Of a stretch of DNA of 51,120 nucleotides, positions 37,063 to 45,257 are shown one piece after another (within the stretch, counting starts at the first letter, position 1; the number at the start of each line of letters is the position of its first letter). Both the position numbers and the translations under genes were made by a program. Under the pieces are notes generated by a model. The model was given only the letters and a program-made list of their open reading frames with translations. It was not told the origin of the DNA and did no database searches. Source of the stretch: Veillonellaceae bacterium (GTDB lineage: Bacteria; Bacillota; Negativicutes; JAAYSF01); the NCBI GenBank assembly GCA_012523975.1, contig JAAYSF010000049.1, positions 1 to 51,120 on the forward strand, written 5' to 3'.

Positions 37063-38001
37063 CTACATCACTTTACAGTTGTTGCAAAAATATTCTTGTG
37101 CAGTACAGATATCGCGGCGAATTTGATCAACAAGCTGCTCAGCACTCAAAAATTTTTTTTCACCACGAATGTATTCAAAAAATTCTACGCCGATTGTTTT
37201 ACCATATAGGTCGCCCGTATAATTAAACAGATAAACCTCTATACGGCGATCATGGCCATTAAATGTCGGATTAGTTCCAATATTAGCTATGCCACTATAA
37301 GTAGCCAGAGATGTGTATACCTTTACAGCATACACACCATCAGCTGGCGCTATTAGATCTGGTATAACGGCAAGATTGGCGGTTGGGTAGCCCAATGTCC
37401 TCCCCCGCTGCTCACCCTTTATGACCTTTCCTTTTAGCTTAAATGGCCTTCCTAAAAGTTTAGCAGCATCAGCCACTTTGCCTTCTTTTATTAGTTGTCT
37501 TATCAAGGTACTGCTTATGATTGTTCCATCTATTTCAAAGGCCTCCATTATTTCAGCCTTGAAACCATATTGTTGCTCAGCACTTTTTAATAATTCCGGT
37601 GTACCGGCACTTTTATAACCAAAACTATAATTAGGGCCAACTACCACATATTTGGGGTTTAAGTTTCGAGCTAGCTGACTTAAAAATTCTTCTGGCAACA
37701 TCCTAGCAAAATCGTGAGTAAAAGGGATATTAAGCAATACATCTACACCTATATCTGCAAGCAATTCTGATTTATAGTCAGGTGTTGAAATCTGTTGCGG
37801 GCAACGATTCGGCGCTACAATGGATAGCGGGTGATTGCTGAAAGTAAATACGACACTAGTGCCTCCCATTGATTTAGCTAGTTCTACTGCACGGGAAATG
37901 ATTTTTTGATGACCTAGATGAACACCATCAAATGTTCCTAATACCACAGCTATCTTGGGAAAGCGCTTAGTCAAATTAGTTATAGTTGTATAAATCTCCA
38001 T
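37063..38001 (-). CDS. ribF: bifunctional riboflavin kinase / FAD synthetase
   Basis: RibF (RibC in Bacillus) makes FMN and then FAD from riboflavin. The 312-residue protein has an N-terminal adenylyltransferase domain with LGTFDGVHLGHQK (residues 21-33) and VVGPNYSFG, and a C-terminal riboflavin kinase domain with RTLGYPTANLAV and GIANIGTNPTF. GGAG precedes the ATG. It follows truB by 25 bases, and rpsO downstream has its own promoter. Confidence 0.96.
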   Translation of the reverse strand: MEIYTTITNLTKRFPKIAVVLGTFDGVHLGHQKIISRAVELAKSMGGTSVVFTFSNHPLSIVAPNRCPQQISTPDYKSELLADIGVDVLLNIPFTHDFARMLPEEFLSQLARNLNPKYVVVGPNYSFGYKSAGTPELLKSAEQQYGFKAEIMEAFEIDGTIISSTLIRQLIKEGKVADAAKLLGRPFKLKGKVIKGEQRGRTLGYPTANLAVIPDLIAPADGVYAVKVYTSLATYSGIANIGTNPTFNGHDRRIEVYLFNYTGDLYGKTIGVEFFEYIRGEKKFLSAEQLVDQIRRDICTAQEYFCNNCKVM

Positions 38002-38026
38002 ATTATCTCCTCACGTCAATGCCAGT

Positions 38027-38899
38027 TTATTGTTGTTTTATGGAAGATAGAACTTTTACAGGTTTTAGCCATATAGAGTTTTCTTTCTTCCCAATACCAA
38101 CAAACGTTCCCACAGAATCGTAAATTTTGAAAAGACCTTTTCCATTCGTATTATATTCAATTGTTCGTCCATTTTTGAAAGCAGCCGCCTGCTGTGACTC
38201 CAACTCAATAGCAGGCAATTTGATAAAGCAGTCGGGAGAAACAATGGCTTCTAGCGGACCTTCCGATAATTCTTCAAGAGTTTTCGAGTCCTGCACAGTA
38301 AACTGACCAACCCTTGTTCGTAGCAAAAAAGTCATAGTTGCTAAGCAGCCTAGCTTCCGACCAATATCAATACACAGGGAGCGAATATAAGTTCCTTTAG
38401 AACAAGCCACATCAAATAATACTCTATTACCAACTATGTCAAGCAGTTCGATATTACTAATTGTTATTGAACGGGTTTTGCGCTCTATCGTCACTCCATT
38501 GCGTGCTAATTCATATAGCCTCTTCCCGTCAACTTTAATAGCTGAATACATAGGCGGAACTTGTTCAATATTACCAATAAATGAAAACAAAACTCTTTCA
38601 ATTTCTTTGCGATTAGGACATAAATCAGTACTATATTCGATTATGCTTCCAGTGTCGTCACCTGTATCAGTCTCATAGCCAAGAGTCATTTCAACCCGAT
38701 AGCTTTTATCATCGGCTGCAAGATATTCTAGAAGTCGCGTTGCTTGTCCTATCGCAATCGGAAGAACTCCGGCAGCCGCCGGATCAAGCGTACCAGCGTG
38801 ACCTACCCGTTTTATACTATAAGTTCTTCTTATATAGGATACTACATCATGGGAAGTCATGCCCGGCGGTTTTAATATACTTAAGAAACCGCCGTCCAT
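38027..38899 (-). CDS. truB: tRNA pseudouridine-55 synthase
   Basis: TruB makes pseudouridine 55 in the T arm of tRNA. The 290-residue protein has the catalytic aspartate D39 in GHAGTLDPAAAG, the start GGFLSILKPPGMTSHDVV, and SCSKGTYIRSLC-type sequence (here ACSKGTYIRSLCIDIG). A PUA-like domain closes the C-terminus. Its start codon overlaps the nrnA stop by one base. Confidence 0.96.
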   Translation of the reverse strand: MDGGFLSILKPPGMTSHDVVSYIRRTYSIKRVGHAGTLDPAAAGVLPIAIGQATRLLEYLAADDKSYRVEMTLGYETDTGDDTGSIIEYSTDLCPNRKEIERVLFSFIGNIEQVPPMYSAIKVDGKRLYELARNGVTIERKTRSITISNIELLDIVGNRVLFDVACSKGTYIRSLCIDIGRKLGCLATMTFLLRTRVGQFTVQDSKTLEELSEGPLEAIVSPDCFIKLPAIELESQQAAAFKNGRTIEYNTNGKGLFKIYDSVGTFVGIGKKENSIWLKPVKVLSSIKQQ

Positions 38900-39852
38900 T
38901 ATGCTGTTCCCCTGATTAATTTTTCCGCAGCCTTAACAACCTTTTCTTTAATCTCATCTATAGTACCGCCGCTAACAGTACAGCCGGATGCCCGCACATG
39001 GCCGCCTCCGCCAAAGGATAATGCCAACTCACTAACATCTACAGATTTTGACCGAAAGCTCACTCTAGCTGAACTTTGTTCAGTAAACTTAAACATTATC
39101 GCAATTTCAACTCCCTCAATATTGCGAGGATAGTTTATAAGACCCTCAGTACTATCTGCGCTGTCGTTTTCTGAATGTTCTACAGATACTGCGGCAATTT
39201 TCCCATTACAATGCAATTCCAAGGTTTTTAATACTTCTAGCGTATTCATTAGGCTGGCAAGCGGTTTTGTTTCCATATATTCTGATATAATATTGGGCTT
39301 CACACCACACTCAATTAGCTGAGCAGCACATCGATGTGTGTGTGAAGATGTATTTGCATATCGAAAAAATCCGCAATCAGTAGCAATTGCCGTGTATAAG
39401 CAAGTTGCCATATCAACGCTAATCAGTGCATTATCCATGTTTAAAAGATCTAAGATAATTTCACCTGTTGCTGCCGCCTTACTATCAATATACCAATAGT
39501 CAGCAAATTTGGTATTCGATATATGATGGTCAATGTTTAAAATCGGTACTTTAGCAATTCTCCCGACTTCGCCGATTCTCTCAATATCACTTGCGTCCAA
39601 TACAACAAGCAAGTCCGGAGAAATTGCTAATTCCGAAACCCGAGCAATATTCTCACTACCCGGTAGAAATTTATAAAGCTTTGGCACATCATCGTCAATT
39701 ATCATCTGGACTGATTTTCCACATGATATCAAATATTTATTAAGGGACAACATTGATCCTAAGCTATCCCCGTCCGGATGAATATGCGCGGTAATAAGAA
39801 TGTTATTGGCATTTTCTAATAAATTGGCAACTTGCCGCAGAGAACAATCCAT
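38899..39852 (-). CDS. nrnA: DHH-family oligoribonuclease / pAp phosphatase
   Basis: NrnA degrades very short RNAs and dephosphorylates 3'-phosphoadenosine 5'-phosphate. The 317-residue protein shows the DHH motifs AHIHPDGDSLGSM (about 22-34), VVLDASDIERIG, and NIDHHISN, then the DHHA1 domain with the GGGGHVRASGC signature near the C-terminus. It lies directly between rbfA and truB, with a one-base overlap to truB and none to rbfA, so the three are one translational unit. Confidence 0.93.
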   Translation of the reverse strand: MDCSLRQVANLLENANNILITAHIHPDGDSLGSMLSLNKYLISCGKSVQMIIDDDVPKLYKFLPGSENIARVSELAISPDLLVVLDASDIERIGEVGRIAKVPILNIDHHISNTKFADYWYIDSKAAATGEIILDLLNMDNALISVDMATCLYTAIATDCGFFRYANTSSHTHRCAAQLIECGVKPNIISEYMETKPLASLMNTLEVLKTLELHCNGKIAAVSVEHSENDSADSTEGLINYPRNIEGVEIAIMFKFTEQSSARVSFRSKSVDVSELALSFGGGGHVRASGCTVSGGTIDEIKEKVVKAAEKLIRGTA

Positions 39853-40212
39853 TTACTTCGCGCTCTCCTCCTGCTGCTTTATTTTAAGCAATAATTCCTG
39901 AATATGCGCACTGTATTCCAAGGATTCGTCTATATGCAAGGATAATTCTGGTGTAAACCGCATTCGAATCCTTTTTCCGATTTCAGACCGCATAAAACCT
40001 AGTGCTTTATGCAGCCCAGCCCAAGTAGTTGCCTTCTGCTCATCACTACCCATTAAACTAACAAATACCTTGGCACTTCTTAAATCAGCAGTAACTTCAA
40101 CATTTGTAACAGTTACAAATCCAACACGTGGGTCTTTAATCTCAGTTAATATGATTTTACTTATTTCTTGTTTTATAAATTCCTGAACTTTTTCTACTCT
40201 AAGTTGCCCCAC
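39853..40212 (-). CDS. rbfA: ribosome-binding factor A
   Basis: RbfA assists late maturation of the 30S subunit. The 119-residue protein is a KH-type fold with the typical motifs IKQEISKIILTEIKDPRVG and VTNVEVTADLRSAKVFVS, and RKIRMRFTPEL-type sequence (here GKRIRMRFTPELSLHIDES). It lies 21 bases after infB and directly before nrnA. The Bacillus gene ylxP, normally between infB and rbfA, is missing. Confidence 0.95.
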   Translation of the reverse strand: MGQLRVEKVQEFIKQEISKIILTEIKDPRVGFVTVTNVEVTADLRSAKVFVSLMGSDEQKATTWAGLHKALGFMRSEIGKRIRMRFTPELSLHIDESLEYSAHIQELLLKIKQQEESAK

Positions 40213-40233
40213 ATTTATTCCTCCGTTTCCGGA

Positions 40234-42900
40234 CTAGCTATTAGGCTTAATTTGTTCCATTGCATATACTTCAACAATATCTTGCTCCTTAATGTCACGG
40301 AACTTTTCGATGGTAAGGCCAAACTCATACCCTGAAGCTACTTCTTTCACATCATCTTTAAAACGTCGCAGTGATTCGATCTCTCCTTCATGAACAACTA
40401 CCCCGTCTCTAATTACACGCACTTTTGAAGTACTCGTGACTTTACCTTCAAGCACATACGCGCCTGCCACGACATTTTTATTAATTGTGAATACCTGCCG
40501 AATCTCCGCCCGCCCCTGAATAACCTCCTTATATTGAGGAGCAAGCATTCCTGTCATTGCAGCTTCGACATCATTAATGGCTTCATAAATTACGCGATAA
40601 GATCTGATATCGATTTTTTCGGTTTCGGCCGCCTTTCTAGCATTCGCATCTGGCCGTACATTAAAACCAATAATAAGTGCATTTGCGGCAGATGCCAGCA
40701 TTACGTCGGATTCGTTGATCGCCCCAACACCGGCGTGAACAACAGTAACTCGAACTTCTTTATTGTTTGTGTTTAAGGCTAGCAATGCCTGTCGTAATGC
40801 TTCGACCGACCCTTGGAGATCTGCTTTTATAACAATATTAAGATCCTTAATGTTGCCTTCCTGAATTTGTTTGAATAAATCATCCAGCGAAACTTTTTGC
40901 GAGTGCGCCAACTCATCGGTACGCTTTTTAGCAATACGTTTTTCAGCTACAGCTCGCGCAATTTTTTCTTCAACTGCAACCAGGACATCTCCGGCTTCAG
41001 GTACATCTGCCAAACCTAATACTTCAACAGGTGTAGATGGTTCAGCCTTTTTAACCTTTTCGCCACGGTCATTGATCATTGCCCGCACCTTGCCATAAGC
41101 AGTACCAGCTATGATTGAATCACCAATATGCAGTGTTCCTTTTTGCACGAGAACGGTAGCAACAGGGCCACGGCCTTTATCTAGTTTAGCCTCAATAATA
41201 GTTCCATAAGCGTTTCTGTTCGGATTAGCCTTCAGTTCCTGCATTTCAGCTACCAGTACAATCATGTCTAGCAAATCGCTTATACCCGTTTTCTGGTGAG
41301 CGGATACAGGCACAGTGATGGTATCTCCGCCCCAGTCTTCAGGTATTAGTCCATGCTCTGAAAGCTGTTGTTTGACACGATCTGGGTTTGCACCAGGTCG
41401 ATCTATTTTGTTTATCGCTACAATTATAGGTACGTTTGCCGATTTAGCATGATTTATAGCTTCAATTGTTTGCGGCATAACTCCATCATCAGCCGCAACG
41501 ACTAAAATAGCTACGTCGGTAACTTGAGCACCACGCGCGCGCATAGCCGTAAAAGCCTCATGGCCCGGTGTATCTAAAAAGGCAATTTTCTTTCCTTGTG
41601 AAATGACTTGGTATGCACCAATGTGTTGAGTAATTCCGCCTGCTTCCTGCGAGGTGACATGCGTTTTGCGAATTACATCCAACAGTGATGTTTTACCATG
41701 GTCAACGTGCCCCATAACGGTAACTACCGGAGGCCTCGGCACTAATGTGGCAGGATCATCTTCAATCTCTGGAATTTCGGTAGGATCTTCTTCGGGAGGC
41801 AACTCTTCAACTGTAGTTCCAAACTCTCCTGCAAGAATTGTTGCTGTATCAAAATCAACCTCTTGATTAATGCTAGCCATTATTCCAAGCATCATCAATT
41901 TTTTGATAACTTCACTAACTTCCCGTCCTAACTTTAACGCAAGCTCTTTGACTGTTATTGATTCGCCAATCTGAATGATTTTAGGTGTCGGAGATTCAAT
42001 TTTTGGGGTTGGCGCTTGACGTCCATGATGGCTTGAATTACGACGATTTGCATTCGTTTGGTTATTTCTTCTATTTCTATCTTGGCTTCTTGAATGATTG
42101 TTATATTGGTTTCGATCATTGGTACGATTACTAGTATTTGGAGTATTAGAAGCACTAGACTGTTGACGATGCTTCTGGCTACTTTGATTATGCATTTGGT
42201 TAGTTTGCTGTTGAGGACGCTGTTGTCCTTGCTGGTACTGACCTTGCGGACGTCGTTGTCCCTGCTGGTACTGGCCTTGCGGACGCTGTTGTCCCTGCTG
42301 GTACTGACCTTGCGGACGCTGTTGTCCCTGTTGGTACTGACCTTGCGGACGCTGTTGTCCCTGTTGGTACTGACCTTGCGGACGCTGCTGTCCCTGTTGG
42401 TACTGACCTTGCGGACGCTGTTGTCCCTGCTGGTACTGACCTTGCGGACGCTGCTGTCCCTGCTGGTACTGACCTTGCGGACGCTGTTGTCCCTGCTGGT
42501 ACTGACCTTGCGGACGCTGCTGTCCCCGCTGGTACTGACCTTGCGGACGCTGCTGTCCCCGCTGGTACTGACCTTGCGGACGCTGCTGTCCCTGCTGGTA
42601 CTGACCTTTAGGATCTACTTGACGTACATCGGTTTGCTCATTGAGATTTTTCTGGTTATCTCTAGGCTTCTGATTCTGCGCTCCGCTCATTGCTGGAGTG
42701 CTAGATTGCTTATTTGCACTGTTGGTATCGGTAACATCTCCTTTATGTGCAAACGTCCTCTTAATTACCGCTTTGGCATCTTCATCAACACAACTCATAT
42801 GATTCTTAGCCGTAACATTATTACGACCTAGTATATCTATTATCACTTTGCTCGTAGTATTAAACTCTTTAGCTAATTCATATATCCTAAATTTGGACAT
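40234..42900 (-). CDS. infB: translation initiation factor IF-2 with tandem repeat insert
   Basis: IF-2 is the GTPase that brings initiator tRNA to the ribosome. The 888-residue protein has a conserved first IF2_N domain (residues 1-55), a long low-complexity region (about 55-310), a second IF2_N domain (about 315-365), the G domain (GHVDHGKTS near 397-405, then DTPGHEAF and [11 protein letters not shown]), and the C-terminal beta-barrel and initiator-tRNA-binding domains. The low-complexity part includes twelve 11-residue repeats of the type [11 protein letters not shown] (about residues 97-230). GGGGGTGG precedes the ATG. It is in the rimP-nusA-ylxR-ylxQ-infB-rbfA operon. Confidence 0.97.
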   Translation of the reverse strand: MSKFRIYELAKEFNTTSKVIIDILGRNNVTAKNHMSCVDEDAKAVIKRTFAHKGDVTDTNSANKQSSTPAMSGAQNQKPRDNQKNLNEQTDVRQVDPKGQYQQGQQRPQGQYQRGQQRPQGQYQRGQQRPQGQYQQGQQRPQGQYQQGQQRPQGQYQQGQQRPQGQYQQGQQRPQGQYQQGQQRPQGQYQQGQQRPQGQYQQGQQRPQGQYQQGQRRPQGQYQQGQQRPQQQTNQMHNQSSQKHRQQSSASNTPNTSNRTNDRNQYNNHSRSQDRNRRNNQTNANRRNSSHHGRQAPTPKIESPTPKIIQIGESITVKELALKLGREVSEVIKKLMMLGIMASINQEVDFDTATILAGEFGTTVEELPPEEDPTEIPEIEDDPATLVPRPPVVTVMGHVDHGKTSLLDVIRKTHVTSQEAGGITQHIGAYQVISQGKKIAFLDTPGHEAFTAMRARGAQVTDVAILVVAADDGVMPQTIEAINHAKSANVPIIVAINKIDRPGANPDRVKQQLSEHGLIPEDWGGDTITVPVSAHQKTGISDLLDMIVLVAEMQELKANPNRNAYGTIIEAKLDKGRGPVATVLVQKGTLHIGDSIIAGTAYGKVRAMINDRGEKVKKAEPSTPVEVLGLADVPEAGDVLVAVEEKIARAVAEKRIAKKRTDELAHSQKVSLDDLFKQIQEGNIKDLNIVIKADLQGSVEALRQALLALNTNNKEVRVTVVHAGVGAINESDVMLASAANALIIGFNVRPDANARKAAETEKIDIRSYRVIYEAINDVEAAMTGMLAPQYKEVIQGRAEIRQVFTINKNVVAGAYVLEGKVTSTSKVRVIRDGVVVHEGEIESLRRFKDDVKEVASGYEFGLTIEKFRDIKEQDIVEVYAMEQIKPNS
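42211..42610 (-). repeat. twelve tandem 33-bp repeats in infB
   Basis: The unit contains GGTACTGACCTTGCGGACGC on the plus strand and recurs twelve times with exact 33-base spacing, varying mostly at third codon positions and at a Q/R codon in three places. It keeps the reading frame and encodes a Gln/Arg/Pro/Tyr/Gly-rich, probably disordered segment. Confidence 0.95.
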
Positions 42901-42918
42901 TGATCCACCCCCATTTTC

Positions 42919-43239
42919 TTACTCTCCCATAGTCTTATCGAATAATGCCTTTGTTATAGCTTTACTAAATCCCGTATCGACAATAGCTACTGCAACCCGA
43001 CTTGCCTTACCAATAGCCATCCCCAAATCTATTTTGGTGACACATTCATAAATTGGTATTTTATAGAAATTAGTTAAATCGCGATAGCTTTTTTTTGTGT
43101 TTTCAGAAGCATCTTCTGCTACTATAACAAGTTTCGCCTTACCAGACCTAACCGCGTTTTCAACAGCAAGCTCACCGGAAACCAGCTTTCTCGCCTTCAT
43201 AGCTAATCCTAGCATTGACAGAAGTTTATGATTGTTCAT
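42919..43239 (-). CDS. ylxQ: L7Ae-family RNA-binding protein (YlxQ)
   Basis: The 106-residue protein belongs to the L7Ae/L30e kink-turn-binding family: MLGLAMKARKLVSGELAVENAV at the N-terminal half and KLVIVAEDASENTKK in the middle. In Bacillus the equivalent gene ylxQ (rplGA) lies between ylxR and infB, as here. Its ribosomal or RNA partner is unknown. It overlaps the ylxR end by 14 bases, so translation is coupled. Confidence 0.92.
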   Translation of the reverse strand: MNNHKLLSMLGLAMKARKLVSGELAVENAVRSGKAKLVIVAEDASENTKKSYRDLTNFYKIPIYECVTKIDLGMAIGKASRVAVAIVDTGFSKAITKALFDKTMGE

Positions 43240-43498
43240 AGGTTATGCTTCCGCGAAGTTGTTCATATACCGCCGGTGCTATTTCATGTTTCAGAGCACG
43301 TTCTAATCGCTTCTCCTTATAAGCTTTTGCGAAACACGGCTCACTGGCACAGATATAAGCGCCTCTGCCAGCCTTTTTGCCGGTTGAATCGATTAAAACA
43401 TCACCATCAGGTGTACGAACAACTCTTAATAGTTCTTTCTTATTCTTCATCTCCTGACACCCAACGCACATACGCTGTGGTATTTTTCTTTGTTTCAC
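43226..43498 (-). CDS. ylxR: YlxR-family (DUF448) RNA-binding protein
   Basis: The 90-residue protein starts with RKIPQRMCVGCQEMKNKKELLRVVR, the DUF448 signature, and has KKAGRGAYICAS in the second half. The family is small, basic and RNA-binding, encoded between nusA and infB, and reported to influence gene expression or nucleoid-associated functions. Two bases separate it from nusA. Confidence 0.93.
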   Translation of the reverse strand: MKQRKIPQRMCVGCQEMKNKKELLRVVRTPDGDVLIDSTGKKAGRGAYICASEPCFAKAYKEKRLERALKHEIAPAVYEQLRGSITYEQS

Positions 43499-43500
43499 TG

Positions 43501-44562
43501 TTATTCCTCCTGACTAGCGGAATACGCTTGGGCTTGAGATTCGCTTTTAATATCAATTTTCCAACCGGTGAGTTTAGCAGCAAGTCTAGCATTTTGTCCT
43601 TCTTTGCCAATGGCTAAAGACAACTGATAGTCAGGAACTACGACCTTCGAAACCTTTTCAATCTCATTTACTTCTACTGTTATAACCTTTGCTGGACTTA
43701 AGGCATTAGCGATATATTTAGCGGGATCTGCATTCCACTTCACGATATCGATTTTCTCGCCTTTTAATTCGTTAACTATAGCTTGCACTCTCATACCTTT
43801 ATGACCAACACATGCCCCCACAGGATCTACATTTTCGTCTCGAGAATATACTGCAATTTTAGATCGTAGTCCAGGCTCACGCGCGACCGATTTAATTTCA
43901 ACGATACCATCGTGAATTTCCGGCACCTCTAACTCAAAAAGCCTTTTAAGCAATCCTGGATGAGTACGGGATACAAGAATTTGTGGGCCTTTAGTTGTTT
44001 TCTTAACTTCATTTATGTATGTTTTAAGTCTATCACCATGTCTATAAATCTCACCCATTATTTGCTCAGAGGGAGCTAAAATCGCCTCAGCTTTTCCTAA
44101 GTCTATATATACGTTTTTTTGCTCGATACGCTGCACTATACCAGTTAAAATATCACTTTCACGATTTGAAAATTCTTCGTAAATAATTCCCCGCTCGGCT
44201 TCGCGAATACGTTGAACAACTACCTGCTTGGCGGTTTGAGCTGCTATTCTTCCAAAATCTTTTGGCGTTACTTCTATCTCTACAATATCGCCTAGTTCAT
44301 ACCGAACGTCAACCGCACGGGCCTCTTCTAAGTCCATTTCCAGTCTCGAGTCTGTTATCGTTTCCACAACATTTTTACGGGCATAAACATGAATCTCACC
44401 TGTGCTTCTGTCAAGCGAAACTCGGACATTTTGCGCCGATCCAAAATTTCGTTTGTAAGCTGAAATCAGTGCGGCCTCAATTGCGTCAAATAGCACTTCC
44501 GGGGCAATGCCTTTTTCTTTCCCTAATTGTTCGAATGCCAGCATAAATTCCGCATTCACCAT
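43501..44562 (-). CDS. nusA: transcription termination/antitermination factor NusA
   Basis: NusA binds RNA polymerase and nascent RNA to control pausing, termination and antitermination. In 353 residues the order is an N-terminal polymerase-binding domain (LFDAIEAALISAYKR), an S1 domain (SDILTGIVQRIEQKNVYIDLG), and two KH domains (DPVGACVGHKGMRVQAIVNEL and LSLAIGKEGQNARLAAKLTGW). No acidic C-terminal repeats are present, which is normal in Firmicutes. GGGGG precedes the ATG. Confidence 0.97.
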   Translation of the reverse strand: MVNAEFMLAFEQLGKEKGIAPEVLFDAIEAALISAYKRNFGSAQNVRVSLDRSTGEIHVYARKNVVETITDSRLEMDLEEARAVDVRYELGDIVEIEVTPKDFGRIAAQTAKQVVVQRIREAERGIIYEEFSNRESDILTGIVQRIEQKNVYIDLGKAEAILAPSEQIMGEIYRHGDRLKTYINEVKKTTKGPQILVSRTHPGLLKRLFELEVPEIHDGIVEIKSVAREPGLRSKIAVYSRDENVDPVGACVGHKGMRVQAIVNELKGEKIDIVKWNADPAKYIANALSPAKVITVEVNEIEKVSKVVVPDYQLSLAIGKEGQNARLAAKLTGWKIDIKSESQAQAYSASQEE

Positions 44563-44595
44563 GAATTCCCCCTATTCAATTTTTCACTCTTATTT

Positions 44596-45054
44596 TTAAA
44601 ATTCAATATGTAGCCTTACTTGTGAAGCTTTTTCCCTAGGCACATGCATTACAGTGCCATCGATATCAAGTTCAATATCACCATTTTGTAATCCCTTTAA
44701 GGTGCCAACAATACTTTTTTGTCCGTTTATCGGAGCAAAAGTGCTTATTTCTACTTTATCACCAATATGACGGACAAAATCACGCTCTTTCCTTAAGGCT
44801 CGATCCAATCCTGGTGAAGAAACCTCTAAATAATAACTTTCTTTAATTGGATCTAACTCATCAAGCTTCTTTTCAAGCTGTTCACTTACTGTTTGGCAAT
44901 CATCGAGTTCAACACCGCCGTCTCTATCCAAGAAAACCCGCAAGTACCAGTCACGTTCCTTTATAAACTCTACGTCAACCAGTTCCAAATCACTGCCGTT
45001 AATAATATCTAAAACCAACTCTTCGACTAGGCTTTCGATTTTTTCTCTAGACAT
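44596..45054 (-). CDS. rimP: ribosome maturation factor RimP
   Basis: RimP assists assembly of the 30S subunit. The 152-residue protein has the typical YLRVFLDRDGGVELDDCQTVSEQL segment, split here as VFLDRDGG and LDDCQTVSEQLE, and EVSSPGLDRALRKERDF in the middle. GGGAGG precedes the ATG. It is the first gene of the nusA-infB operon, and a possible promoter lies at 45112-45141. Confidence 0.95.
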   Translation of the reverse strand: MSREKIESLVEELVLDIINGSDLELVDVEFIKERDWYLRVFLDRDGGVELDDCQTVSEQLEKKLDELDPIKESYYLEVSSPGLDRALRKERDFVRHIGDKVEISTFAPINGQKSIVGTLKGLQNGDIELDIDGTVMHVPREKASQVRLHIEF

Positions 45055-45111
45055 CGAAATCCTCCCTTACTTAACTAAATTTAATCTTATTGTTACCTAA
45101 GACTACATGCA

Positions 45112-45141
45112 ACTATACCTATATTTGGCAGTAAAAAGCAA
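45112..45141 (-). promoter_or_regulatory. possible sigma-A promoter of the rimP-infB operon
   Basis: On the minus strand TTGCTT is followed by 18 bases and TATAGT, located between the polC terminator and the rimP start. Confidence 0.45.
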
Positions 45142-45152
45142 TAATAACATAA

Positions 45153-45176
45153 AGAGTGGGTTAGCTCACCCACTCT
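45153..45176 (-). terminator. terminator after polC
   Basis: A nine-base stem (AGAGTGGGT/ACCCACTCT) is followed by TTATGTTATT on the minus strand, about 80 bases after the polC stop. Confidence 0.7.
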
Positions 45177-45257
45177 CAAAACGCTTGCAACGATTATTAT
45201 ATTTATTATATCACTACCAAAGACTTTTTACAACATAAACTTCAGGACTAGGGTCGA

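Noticed and set aside
42211-42610. Regular repeats considered as a CRISPR array
   Set aside because: Units are directly adjacent with no unique spacers, have a length that is a multiple of three, and encode an in-frame peptide in infB.
42094-42831. Long plus-strand frame (245 codons) rich in repeated [11 protein letters not shown]
   Set aside because: It is the antisense reading of the infB 33-bp repeats; it stays open only because the repeat lacks stops in that frame, and it has no ribosome site or family match.
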